Positions 11,484 to 23,700 of a DNA stretch of 64,000 nucleotides are shown here, one piece after another. This stretch comes from Nyssa sinensis (taxonomy: Eukaryota; Streptophyta; Magnoliopsida; Cornales; Nyssaceae). The position numbers and the translations under genes were made by a program. Location: NCBI GenBank assembly GCA_008638375.1, contig CM018052.1, positions 20,911,071 to 20,975,070 on the forward strand, given 5' to 3'. Within the stretch, counting starts at the first letter, position 1; every line of letters begins with the position of its first letter. The notes beneath the pieces are model-generated. The model ran no database searches, was not told where the DNA came from, and was given only the letters and a program-made list of their open reading frames with translations.

Positions 11484-12823
11484 CTGCAGATAAGGCATTC
11501 AAAATTTTCAAGTGTAAAATGGCAGTTAATTCAGAAGAGGATGTCATGGCAAGCAATGATTGTAAACTGGTCTGTGCACACTTTACAAACCATCACCTTG
11601 TCTTCCTAATGGTCCTAATGTAGCAAAAATGGAAATTCATGTCTAGGCTCTCTCACAATATTTTTGTTGCTCTCTCAACATAACCTGCACGAGCCACCTA
11701 TTTGGGAGGCTGTTCCAATTGAGAAATACTCTTGATCCTTCAACCCAAATGTATGATATCTAATTGCACACCACTATCTATTGGTTCAAACAGGCCCGTG
11801 TCCTGTAACTTTCAATCGCAGACCCACAGAAACTTCCACATTCCACCATATCAACTTTGATTCTAGTAACATGAAATCATAACTTTAACTGGCACCCTCC
11901 TTGGTTATTTGCATTGGGAACTAATGTGAGGCGTAGCAATTGCTAGTTCTAGTCAGTAAAGCACCTACTACCAAGTAACGTACTCCATCAAATTCTATAC
12001 ATACTCTTAAGTGTAACATGAGGAATTTTTTTTCAAATGCTAACTTATCCAGCTCACCTACTGATTCTCTGTTGCTTCCTAAATCAAGAACAGCTTCTTT
12101 TTCTGAAGTTTTTTCAGTACGTGAAGAGAGAATTGCTGATTCTTCTTACTATGTGATTATTAATATCTTTGGACTTCTAAGTAGACTATTGTCCTTATAT
12201 TGGTTAAAACGATTATAGAAGGAGTCCTGATTTGTAATGTATACCCCCTTATGGTTGATGTATAGAATTCCTTGAGAATCAAACTGAATTTGTAGCTTGT
12301 GAAGCAGTGAGCATAAATATGCAGCATTAGTCACAAGCCCAGTTCTCTAAGCAACAATTACCTCACTCTCTTAACCATAACTTTCTATCTCTTCAAAAAA
12401 AATTATATAACCAGTCTTCAAAAAATTCTCTCAGTTGAGAAGATCATTACCTATGTTGGTCACGCCTATGCAAGGTGCTAGGAGGAGTGGAGTCGTAACA
12501 TGCCTAACCATCAGCATTATTTTTCACAAAACATCTGCTCTAAGACCAAACCCAAGTTTTCACACTTGGAAGCATGAGCTTTTACCATTTCACTGAGCGA
12601 TGAAACTTCTACAAAAAAACCAAAAAATAAAAATAAAAAAATAAAATCACAACAGATCAAAATAATAGAACATGGACCTCATTCTCTTAACCTTAACTAC
12701 CTTCCCATCTCTTCAGAAGCATTATATAACCAGTCCTCTAAGCAACCACAACCTTATTCTCTTTACCATAACTACCTTCCCATCTCTCTAGAAAAATTAT
12801 CCTACTCAGAAAGGCCATTACCT

Positions 12824-13195
12824 AAGAAGCACAGATACGGACACAGGACATGGATACGACACAACATGGACACACAGACACATTATTTCTCAAAAAAGTA
12901 GGATACGAACATGTTAGGGACATGTTTAATATATATAACTTTTTTATATTTTTTATATGACTATATAATAAAAATCTAATGTTATTTCAATTAAAATTAG
13001 CATAAAACAAACAAATTTAAAAATATTATTACGATATTAAAATAACAAAGCCATTAAATAAAAATTAAAAAACTTCTTCATTTAATCATCAACATCCATG
13101 ATTCAAGTGTCCGGACATGTGTCCGGGAAGTGTCTAAGAGTATCAGTGTCAAACACGTGTCCGACATGGACACGTGAGCCAAAATAGAGTGTTCG
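12824..13195. mobile_element. Short TIR/MULE-like element
   Basis: This block interrupts the local repeat. It starts AAGAAGCACAGATACGGACA and is rich in GTGTCC/GGACAC words near both ends (GGACACAGGACATGGATACG on the left, ACACGTGTCCGACATGGACA on the right). Flanks CCATTACCT and CTATTACCC look like a 9-bp target duplication with two mismatches, the size made by Mutator-like elements. The terminal repeats are decayed, so the class is tentative. Confidence 0.4.
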
Positions 13196-13202
13196 CTATT
13201 AC

Positions 13203-13885
13203 CAAGGATCAAAATTTCGTTTCTTTTCCATCGAAACGGCCGAAACGTTTCCGTTTTTCAGGGAACCGAAACGAAACACTAGTGGAATATCGAAATTCAC
13301 ATGTTTCCAAGGAAACAAAATTGTTTCCGTAAAAATATACCGAAACTAGTGGAAACATACCGAATCAGAGGAAACATTTCTTTTGTATCAACAATAATTC
13401 TAAAAGTTAGTAAAAAAATAATATCCATTTAGTTTTCAAAGATTAAGACTCAAAATTACAAGAAGATATTTCTATTATTTTTCATAAAATAATAGAAAAG
13501 TACTAGAAAAAATAAAATGTAGAGAAATAAATATTTTAATACTAAGTTACTAATTATAATAGGTTTAAATCGCTATTTGTTTTACTTTTTATTTTATATG
13601 TAACTTGTGTCAAATTATCTAATTCGTGTGGATATTACATAGTATATATCTATTATGTCATTTATCATAAATTAGTGTCATTTATCATGAATATGATGTC
13701 TATGCCTTAAACATGCATAAATATTTAATAAATAGGCTTATTTGTATAAATAAATAAATTTTAAGTTATGTTTCCACATGTTTCTAATTTTTTCTCCGTT
13801 TCCATTATGTTTCCAAAACGTCTCCGAAACGTTTCCGTTTCCGGACAGACCGAAACTATACATCGAAACGATATTTTGATCCTTG
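13203..13885. mobile_element. Non-autonomous hAT-type element (683 bp)
   Basis: Perfect 13-bp terminal inverted repeats CAAGGATCAAAAT/ATTTTGATCCTTG are extended by a near-match TCGTTTC/GAAACGA. They are flanked by the perfect 8-bp direct duplication GCTATTAC (13195-13202 and 13886-13893). CA...TG ends and 8-bp duplications define the hAT superfamily. There is no transposase ORF. The interior is AT-rich, with several GAAAC/GTTTC words next to the ends. Confidence 0.88.
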
Positions 13886-14289
13886 GCTATTACCCTGTGT
13901 CAGTCCTACCCATGGCAGGGTGTAGGGCAGGATAAAGTAGTAACATACCTAACATTTTGCATTATTTTTCACAAAATGTCTGCTTTATGACCAAACTCAC
14001 ATTCTCACACAGCTTGAGCTTTTAACATTACACTAGACAATGTCCCCTCTTTATAAAAATTTAAAAAATAAAGAAATAAATCACAACAGATCAAAATAAC
14101 AGAACACCTATATCAAGTTCACATGGCACTTGCTTTCGTCACAAAGTTGGGAGAGACAAGCCCAGTGACAGAGGACTAATTGTTCTTGAAGATATCTATA
14201 AGACACCAATGAAAGGAAGAATTTCCACGTAAATAGAGCCAAGGAAAACTTCAAAAGGTAGTCAAGTCTTATAAACTAATGGAAATTGT

Positions 14290-14530
14290 GTAATATAGAT
14301 AAAAGAACAGATCGGCTAATCATTGCTGCATGTGCAAAGAGGAGGAAGAGTCAACACCACTTATTTTTGCATTGTTTTGTGGCTACGGGATATGTAGAGC
14401 CTCCTCTTCTCTCTCTTTAGGTACACTTGGATCATGCTGGCTTCAGTTCATTAGTTCCTGAGGTGCTGAAGGGGAAGCCGTGTAAAGAGAAGGAATAGGA
14501 GTGCTTTGAATTTAGTGGACCGAAATTAAT
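14290..14530 (+). pseudogene. LINE ORF2 zf-RVT fragment
   Basis: A short plus-strand stretch reads CCMCKEEEES (14323-14352, a zinc-binding CxxC), followed in another frame by RRNRSALNLVDRN. Both resemble the C-terminal zf-RVT segment and tail of plant LINE ORF2. It is badly frameshifted. Similarity is from memory of the family and no search was run. Confidence 0.5.
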
Positions 14531-14901
14531 TGTCCCCTAATAGAATTAAATATTTTTTCTTGAGAATGTTATACTTATGGGCAGTAGAGTCCTATCCTCT
14601 TAATGTAGATTCTTTTGTAGAGTTTTTGAGAGTTTAAGGTTCTAAGATAAAGCTTCCTTCTGTGCAATTGGGTTCATCCTCCACAGGCAGTCTTTTATAT
14701 ATAATTTACTAGTCATAAAGTACCACATCAATGCTCCCACAACATGAACACAAAAACAAAACTAAGAAGGACAATCTATCAGAACTGAAACAATAGAATA
14801 AAAAAACCTCAGAAAACCAAGATCTTCATGATATTGAAGCTAAAGGATGTATTTCCCAAAGATTTCTTCCTGCGATGCTTTACCTACCTACACGTTACGA
14901 G

Positions 14902-15349
14902 CAAGGACGAGGGCTACCTCATGCCCCGGCTGCAGGGGGGAGGGCGGGGGGAATTGCCCCCACACTTTTTTTTAGTTGAATTTTTGTGTACTTATAAAAA
15001 TTAAAAAAATAATAATAATAAAAACATAACCATTTAATTTAATTTTTTGCACCCCTAAATTTAAAATTTCTCACACTTACATTTATCTTAATTTTTATTT
15101 GACCTCTTAATAGGACTTCTATCAATTTTTTTGAAATTTTTTGTAATGCTTGAAGTTTTTAAAGTAACTTTTTCCTTTAATTGAACATCTGGTCTAATTT
15201 GTAAGTTTTTTTGTATCAATAAACTTAATTACTTATCAAAAATATTATTGATTAATAATAATTTTTTATTTCTTCAATTTTTAAATTTATAATTGAACAT
15301 CAAATGAAAATTTTGCCCCTCCTGACCTAAATTCCTTGCCTCGTCCCTG
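14902..15349. mobile_element. Non-autonomous hAT-like element (448 bp)
   Basis: Ends CAAGGACGAGG and CCTCGTCCCTG form an 11-bp inverted repeat with one mismatch. Flanks GTTACGAG (14894-14901) and ATTACGAG (15350-15357) are an 8-bp duplication with one mismatch. The interior has a GC-rich block with AATTGCCCCC and otherwise AT-rich sequence. No transposase. Confidence 0.75.
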
Positions 15350-15359
15350 ATTACGAGCA

Positions 15360-16834
15360 TTTCTTTCTTGGAGTTCCTAAATCTTAGCAATTTAGCTTTA
15401 GTTTTTATGTGATCAATGCATACCATGTGTGTACCAGGCCTTGCCCCTTCTTATTTATTTATAAGTACTTACTGATCAGAAAAAGTAAAACTACTATATC
15501 ACAGGTTTGATTGGAGAACACCCAGTCCTCATCTGAGCATAGATAAAATAACCCTAACCACAGATATTAAAGAACAGATTTGCATATCCAAACCCAATAT
15601 GTTACCTTCACATAATAGCTTTCTGAAAGCAGATCTTCCTCAATTATATCCTTGGACATCATAATTGTCAACATGTCAAATAGGAAGGTGAATAGACCTT
15701 ACATTCTCTTTAAAGGATACCAAGGTCTTTCTGCAACTTTTTTCCACAAAAGGTTCCTCTCTTTTACTCTTCCTTCTTCCCCAGAAGATATTCCTTCTAA
15801 TCTATACTCATTTACCAACTTCATGAATACAACGTAATAAGGCTCCATTACCAGATGGTAGACCATCTGCACCCCTACCTTGCCACATCCCTCCTTGGCC
15901 ATACTCTCATTATAGATTTTAAATAAAGCCACTTTTACATTTTTTTTTTTCAATAACCATTCTCTGAAAATCCTAGAAGAAAATTTGCATTTCTTCAGTA
16001 AAGACACAGATCTTTCCAACAAAAAATTACCCACTCTCTATTGATAAGAGATTAATGTTTAGGTGTAAGAACCAGTTCTAATAAACTTCCAAGTTTCAAG
16101 AAACTGCATACTGCACATCCAGATATCAATATCACGAAGACTAATATCTTAATTCATGAGGATGATGGTAACATCTACGCAAGTAATATGTTAAAAAATA
16201 TATAAGACAACCACAGCCAAGCGATAACTACAATATTCAATGACTTTCCAATTACAAAATATGCAAATATTCTCACTAACAGAAAAAGCATCATTATAAT
16301 ACTATAATAATGTTACGAGATAAACTACAAGTTTAAGTGATGCAATATTAGGTGCCAATCCCAACACCCCCTCCCCTATTTAAAAATAAAAAAGATAAAC
16401 GAGGTTCATGCACACCTCCAACATTCACACAGAAGGTTATGATGAAGATTTTAGTTTAAAACTGTATAATATGTTTTCTTTATACAAATTCATTTTTGAG
16501 GCACCTTAAGTTCTTTTCATCTTTTTGTTTCCATGCACGCATCAACACATCTATTTCAAATACTGTAAAGGTAATATTTTTTGCCAAGTCTAATAGGTAA
16601 ATTTTTTTACTTTTACTTTCTATATGTGAGCATGATTCTAATCCACAAATGTTTCTTTCTCTGAAGGCCAAAGGGGGACGGAGAGAACTAGAACACATGC
16701 CCTCAAGAGATGCACACTTTGAGTGGTATTACTCACCGCCCCTAAAGGGAGTTTTTATTTAATTTTATTTGTTCAGCTATTGTAAGAGGTAGTTATTGTG
16801 GATTTTTCCCTTTTTTGGGTTTTTTTTTTTTGTT

Positions 16835-16868
<34 letters not shown>

Positions 16869-17749
16869 TAGCTCATATAATTTAAAGAATTTTGCTTCAA
16901 GTTTCAACTAATATTTTGACTTTATATAGTTATAAAACAGAGAATTTCATTTTATATTTATCGATCATTCTTTAGTAATGTATCCTTTGAAGTAATTATA
17001 GTTTCTTAGCTTAAATTTTTTTAACTTCTATGATATTCTCCTATCACATCACTAGTTGCAAAAGTGTTAAATTGTTTTTATTTAACATAACTTAGCTCGT
17101 TCCATTGTAATTTCCTTAACTTCCTATCTGTTTATGAAGTTTCTTGATACTATTAAACTGTCTTGACTCTTCTTGTGAATGTAAAAGCAATTTAGTGTGA
17201 TGAAAACACTTAAGCATGTCACATGATGCAAGTAAATGGTTAATCTTATTTCCAAAAGTTAAAAGAGTCCTAAGTTAACATTTCTACAAGAGTTCATAGA
17301 GTTTGGCACCCTTTTACACAAAAACTGTAGGAGGAGCCAAGAGCAGTCAAAATATTATTACAAATCAGAATCATTAGATACAAAGGCAAAACAAATGCAC
17401 AAAATTAACTCCCAACAAAATAATTCATATACAACCTTGTGAATATATCAGCATATATAACTGTACAATGCATAAAAAATAGAAAAGTTCTTTGCAACTA
17501 CCTTCTGCCAGGAATTAGATTGAAAACTTAACGAGATTGAAGAAAGAAAAAGAGTAAAGAAAATGAATGAGCATAAAATCTGACTCAAGAACAAGACTAA
17601 CGATATTTTAACTCTATAAATCAATATATCAAGAGCTCAAAGAGGAATGAATATTGAGCATCTAAATTGGATGATAAACTTTGCTTAAAATGAGATGACA
17701 GGGACAAGGAGCTGTTAAATTGAGCAAATAAGGAAAGAACAAGGGGCTC
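15360..17749. other. Intergenic / 3' flank of the phosphatase gene
   Basis: A 111-codon minus-strand ORF (15699-16034) begins MGNFLLERSVSLL and ends near RPWYPLKRM. I do not recognise it and saw no supporting signals. A 31-base G run lies at 16837-16867. The part nearest 17750 must contain the 3'UTR of the phosphatase gene; a minus-strand AATAAA lies at about 17077-17082, but no cleavage site could be fixed. Confidence 0.45.
16837..16867 (+). repeat. Poly-G tract (31 bases)
   Basis: An uninterrupted run of 31 G follows a T-rich stretch. Such runs are rare in plant DNA and are prone to sequencing and assembly error. Confidence 0.95.
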
Positions 17750-20700
17750 TTATTCCTTGTTACCAAATCTCTCAGCAATGAGAGGACGGACATCATCAGC
17801 ATCAACCAAAGTCTCTAGGAAGGGAAGTAATGAAATTAGTGCAGAGTCTGATGGGTCATCAAACCAACTCTTAATAGGAATCCCATTATTCACTTGCAAC
17901 CGGAAAACCTGAAATCACCAAAGAGAAGGCTCAATAATCAGGATTTTTTCTAACAGAGACTTGGAACTTCTTCGTTATTTTTCTTTTCTGTTTTTTTTTT
18001 CCCCCTATCCTCCTAATCTGCTACGTGTATAGACAATAATCTATCATGTTACTATTAATCAAACTGGAGTATACAATATCTATGTTAACTCTTCAAAATG
18101 GAAAGTCCAACCCACAAATTCAATCCAAATGAAGAAATGCTAACAACATATTCTAGACATGGCACATGGGGATCAGAGATTCATGATTTTTTAGTCGGTA
18201 AAACTTTAACCCAATCAATAGTTTTTTTACCAGGGGGCATTCATGTCTAATTTGGTAGTCCAATATATCTTTACCTCACATGCAAATCTTCCTCAACAAA
18301 GAGGGATAAAACAAGATAATTACTGCTCCGACCATTATTGAAAAAATAAAACCACCACATAAGCCAAAATATACTTACAAAAAAGCAAAGCTAGCAAAGG
18401 ACAAGCCAATGGGCAAGTACTCTACCTGTGGGGTGTTATCAATTATGACAACTTTGGCAAGATCAACACCTAAAACTGTTAAGTCTTTAGTGTAACTTCC
18501 TTCCGAAAGAATGCATGATTCACGATAAGCTCGACGTGAAATAAGCTTCTGATCTGGATCCAGTATATCCAAAAGTTGTTCTGCATAGATGCTTTGACTG
18601 GCTGTGAAAACTACAATTTCAAACATCTCCGCAACTCTCTCCAGGAATGTCTGGAGATGAGGCCTCTGTTTTACATACACAGTGTGCTCTTTCATGTTGA
18701 AAAAAACAGGAAAAGTGAAGTCCGCATTGTCACAATGTTCCAATGTAGAATGTACAAGTGTTTCTGCATACATGAAAGCCAATTTGACCAAACTTTGATA
18801 GCATTGACTAATGTAAATTTTCTTTAAAATGATTACCAGAAACAAGAAACCACTTCTTAAAAGTAATTGGAAAAATAGATTTCACACATCAAAGTAGAAA
18901 TCATACCACATTTAGAAATATGCATAATAATGAAATAAATTAGATAAAATGATATCAAGAATGTTACTAAAAAGGTTACAAGGAGCTCAATTTTCTTACC
19001 ATCCAAATCCAGTACCAGAGTGATAGGCTTGGTTTTCAGCTTTTCCTTTGGCAATATGGTGGGTCGAAAATTTGTTGCTGCATCTGGTAGTTCTGGTAGA
19101 TTTCTGATAAACATGTGTGGATCAAAGCACTCTGCTTGATCCGAGTCAGGGTAGGGATTGACATCAGATTCCTGGTTGCAGGACCTCATCTGATGGATTG
19201 CTAGATATAAACTCGAATCATCTGAATCCAGGATACCATCATGGTCATTGCTATTTTCCATGGTATCCTTAAGGAAAGGCAATATCATATATTCCTCAGT
19301 CATATCAAACAGCATATTTGGCTCATCACATCTGTAATTAGAAAAAGATGTAGTCTCTGTAACACCATCATAGACCACATTTCCTTCAACAGGTAAGCCT
19401 GCAACAATCATGTCAGAAATGTAGAAATCTGATACATTGCAAGTTTGATATTCACAGGAGCTTTTGCTGTTATCATCACTATCATCAGCTCCCAAATGCG
19501 GCATATCAAGATCTCTGCTACTCCCTACAGTGAGATGAGAAACAGGTAAGTGGTTAGAATCACGTCACTTCAATTTAGTTTGTCTAAACAAAACTGATAA
19601 CGAAACTGGGTTTCAAGCTGTTACTCTATAGAATATGAGAAAAATCCAGATATAAGATTTGAAGAAAGTTTCAAAATCTAAATAATGAATTCAACCCATA
19701 ACATATATGTCATTTGGCACTATCTACAGATAAAACAAGGACCATTATGAACCCTCGTGTGCAGAATCTTTTTATGGTATTCCCATTCTCCACAACAGTG
19801 TCTGCATCAAGCAGTATCAGCAGCATAGCTTTCTGGTAACTTGACATGGTAAATAAAGTGGACTACTCGACATCAGGTGGTGTCTGGCCGGCAAATCAAA
19901 CATGTTTTGATGCAATTTTGTGAAACTAGTAATATAAAATATTTTGGCATAGTGTTTCAGAAAAGAAAGAGTTCTGCCAGAGTGTGGTTTACACACACAC
20001 ACACACATGTATCCATATCCTATATCTACTAAAGCAAGTCGTGAGAAACACCATCTCCTTTTCCATAAAGCCAATTTTTTTTCCTTGATAGGTTTCATAA
20101 ATCCATATGGTTACTAAGAATGAGTGACTTATTCATGTCCACAATGTTGTTGTCTTCAGCCAAACAACCATAAAACACTATATAAGTATCAACAATAACA
20201 CATTTTGTTTCAATTACGGAGAAAATAGGGAATGCACGTCCGGACAGCTCTCAGTGGCCAGAAGGTAAAGTAGAATTTAGTTAGGTTGCACAAAACAAAT
20301 ATGGAAAGAACCCCCTCCCCTCCAACTTATCTGCAATTTTTTGTTTTTTTGATAGGTAAGACACACACTCACTATGTCCCAATTGGGTCTTGAACCCTCA
20401 ATTGGAAGGTAGGAGTAATACCCATTCAAGCTAAAGCCTGATGGTTATCAGCAACTATTTTTCTTTTTCCTTTTTTAAAGAGGAGGGATGGGTACGTAAT
20501 GCATTTGCATTCATGATCATTTTATTTGTTCCTGTGCTCCATTACACGCTTTCATAAATAATATTAAAAACAATTCCAATCCTATTCTTTTTTTGTTATG
20601 ATCTTTCTTCTTTATTCTCCTACTTCTTTGCTGGAAAATGATACTGTTAAGTTTATGTACGTGATGTAGAACCAGAGAAAAAAAGGCAGAGAGAGAGAGA

Positions 20701-23700
20701 GGAAGAAGAAGAAGAAGAAGAAGAAGAAGAAGAGGAGGGGGGGGGGGGGGGGGGGGAATTTAGAGATTCTGTTATTCTGTTAGTAAATTCATTCAAAAAG
20801 TGACAATCCAGTACATCCGATGCCTTTATATAGGCAAATTCAACAATAAAGAAAACTCAATCTAATCCTAAATACAAGGAAACTAAATCATATCCAATAT
20901 TAGACAATTTAAATTATTTAGATAATTATTCTAAGATAGTAAAATTTAAAGCTTCTTCCAACACCTAAAATATGTGCAAAACCCGTGTTTGTGATCCCCA
21001 TCAATATGTGAAATAATTAATCTCTTTGGAAGACATTAAAATGAATTTATTGCAGTGAAAATTGAGTTATAGGGAGTTTTGGGAGTGTTTGATATCGTTT
21101 TCAATACCCCAAAAAAAAAAAGATAATGACAGAGAAAAGGAATTTGCAGTGTGTTATGAAAATTTCTATACAAACTGACCATTTCCTGGAAACATCAAAA
21201 AGTAACTTTCCACGTTTTAGCTTCCTCATCTTGCTTGGGAAGAACAAAAACAACAGACAATATGTTCTCAAAATTTTTCCTCATTTTTATGCCCAATCTT
21301 GCCAACATTTTAAAGAACAATTTTTAATTTAAACAAAACAAGCTCTCTCTTGATAGCATTCAACCAACAAAAAGTTGGATCATACCTGTGTCACTGTGAA
21401 CATTTAGTTCACTTTGAACTTCAATTGACTCCAGAATAGGTGAGAAAATTGTCTCCAAGTTTGATGAGCAGGTGGCTGTAGCAGATTCCTGCAATCATTT
21501 GAACCATCAATTATTGGTTACAATTAAAGTAGATCCCATGACTACATTGTTAGTGTTTTTCATCTATATTACACACAATGAGAACATCAGATAATCAGAA
21601 CATCAGATAAGTACAAACAGAACAGAAGACAGAGTAAACAGACATGGAATAAATCTTTTAAGTATATTTCCCTTAATTATCTGTGCCATTTCATCTGTAA
21701 ATGATTTGACAATGTACATAGGCTCACCCAGGCAGCCGGGCTTCATACAAAAAGGTTTCCATTTTTGATAGATAAAAGTTTGCATTTAATGGCATTCCAA
21801 TGAGATTCTGAATCTTTCCAAGCAAGTAAAGAAGCAAGAAAGGACTCACTTTATGCCAAGTGAAAAAGGCGACAAGGAGGAAAGGCTGGTGAGGGTAAAG
21901 GTGGTACATTACATATACTTCAAATTTCAATTTTGTGCCCACAATTGTATAACAAGTTGAGTGAGAGAGAGCTTTTAAATTGAGTGTCTGGTATTTTCAC
22001 TTAAAACAAAACAATGGACTTTCCTAACAAGAAGTAACATTGCACAAAGTACACAAGTAAAACCTGACCAACCAAAAAAGATTGTACAGGATCTGAAGGC
22101 ATAAAATACAGGATTCACCAGATTCACATACTTGATCACATATAGATCTACATGCAAGTTAATGCAAAATTACCATCAGTACGTGTGCACCAACTATATA
22201 TTTATCCCCCTTGCGAATTGCAAATTTAAAGGTAAATAACATTAGATTTCATTATATTTAGATTTCATTATATTCGATATTTGAACAAGAAAAAGAAAAC
22301 TTCTTACTAAGTTACTATTGATGGGAAGAACCACATTTTAACAAGAAAAATCTAAAAAAACTTTTTGAATCCACAGAATGGCCCCAAATCATCCATGATA
22401 TATATAAATGACCATACAGCAAAACCTCTCAAAAATGCCCAAAATTCACAAACTATACAAATGGAATGGCATTCCATTTGAAACAGTTGCTAGCACTCAC
22501 GACTCACCTAACTGCAAGTGGGTTAGCGGTTTCTTCAGGAATCAGTAAAGCAGGTCATTGAGCAAAGCAACGTGCAGCTAATGAATTTCTGAAATATCAA
22601 ACATTTGCTGTTGACTACTTCTTAAACTTGATATAAAATCCAAAACAAGAGAGAATTATCAAGCTTGGAAGGCAGCAATTACAACTCAACAAATACTATG
22701 TTCTAACATTTGGCGGTTAATAGGCATTATATATTTATAACACAACAGCTCTATAAATAAATAAATATTTATGAGGAGAAAAATATTATTACAGCTACTA
22801 AAAAATAAGACAAAAGAAACCAGAATAAATACAGATGCTACTATAGATATAAAAATTAAGAAAATTAAATAACTGCATACTTAAATGGAGAATTATAAAA
22901 TACAGAGCATGGGCATCTTGATGCTCTCAAAATTTTAATAAATTATGATCCAAGGAATAAAGAATAAAGTACCAAATATTTGAGTAATCTAATTCTTTTT
23001 CTTTAGCTAAAAAATATGGAAGAAGAGCAGCATAGCATAAATTTCTCGTAGATCCTAGATAGTTCAATATATTACATAGATAAAGATATGCACAAGTCTG
23101 CATCTTGCAAATTCCCATGAATTCGTGCAACTTTAAAGAAAATTAATGCACAACCAGAAAATTCTCTCAAACAATATAGCTTCAAAAACAAAAATGGCAT
23201 TGGATAAGTGATAGAGGATTTAAACCAAAAGGCATAATAGGAGGGAGGGGGGACAAAAGAAAGTCAAGATATGGCCAAAGCATCTTTATTGAGAAGTAAA
23301 TGGACTGTAAGGTATCATAAACATGAATGTAAATCGCGGTTGCGGATGTGATGCAATCACAGTGTAAAGGTATCAGGAGTATTGGATCATCCACAATGGA
23401 AATCGGAAATTACAATTGTGAAATTTTTTTCAAAGACTAGCAAACCTCTTAAAAGTCAATGATACGCATGTTTTGACAACAATTTTTCACATGTTAGTTT
23501 TTTTATTGTTAGTTTTCGATTTTCAAGGACCTAAAAAGATATTTCTTTATCATTGTAAGAACTAATACAAATAATAGCAAAAAAAAAAAATGGTTATAAC
23601 AATGAAAAATAGTTCAGTGTGATTAATTATAAAATAAAACATTGAGGCCAAAAGTCCTTTTTCTAGGTGGTACTGGCCCAAATTTTTTGCTAACTTGTTT

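Larger units (their letters stand above)
12340..14110. repeat. Local imperfect repeats around nested insertions
   Basis: A block starting CTCTAAGCAAC...CTCTTAACCATAAC recurs at about 12342, 12672 (short) and 12742. The following part (CATTACCTA ... GCATTATTTTTCACAAAA ... CACAACAGATCAAAATAA) occurs intact at 12440-12670 and again at 13890-14105. The last copy is therefore split by the two elements at 12824-13195 and 13203-13885. The repeat is non-coding and diverged. Confidence 0.7.
19525..21385 (-). other. Intron with SINE, solo-LTR-like block and poly-G
   Basis: The donor is CACAG|GTATG and the acceptor CTGTAG|GGAG. This 1.86-kb intron carries a tRNA-derived SINE-like sequence (about 20335-20455), GA/GAA repeats running into a 20-base G run (20737-20756), and an LTR-like block up to 20976. 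Confidence 0.85.

Noticed and set aside
15699..16034. 111-codon minus-strand ORF, considered as a PPR-type fragment
   Set aside because: The helical-repeat pattern could not be shown and no second repeat was found. Left as unidentified.
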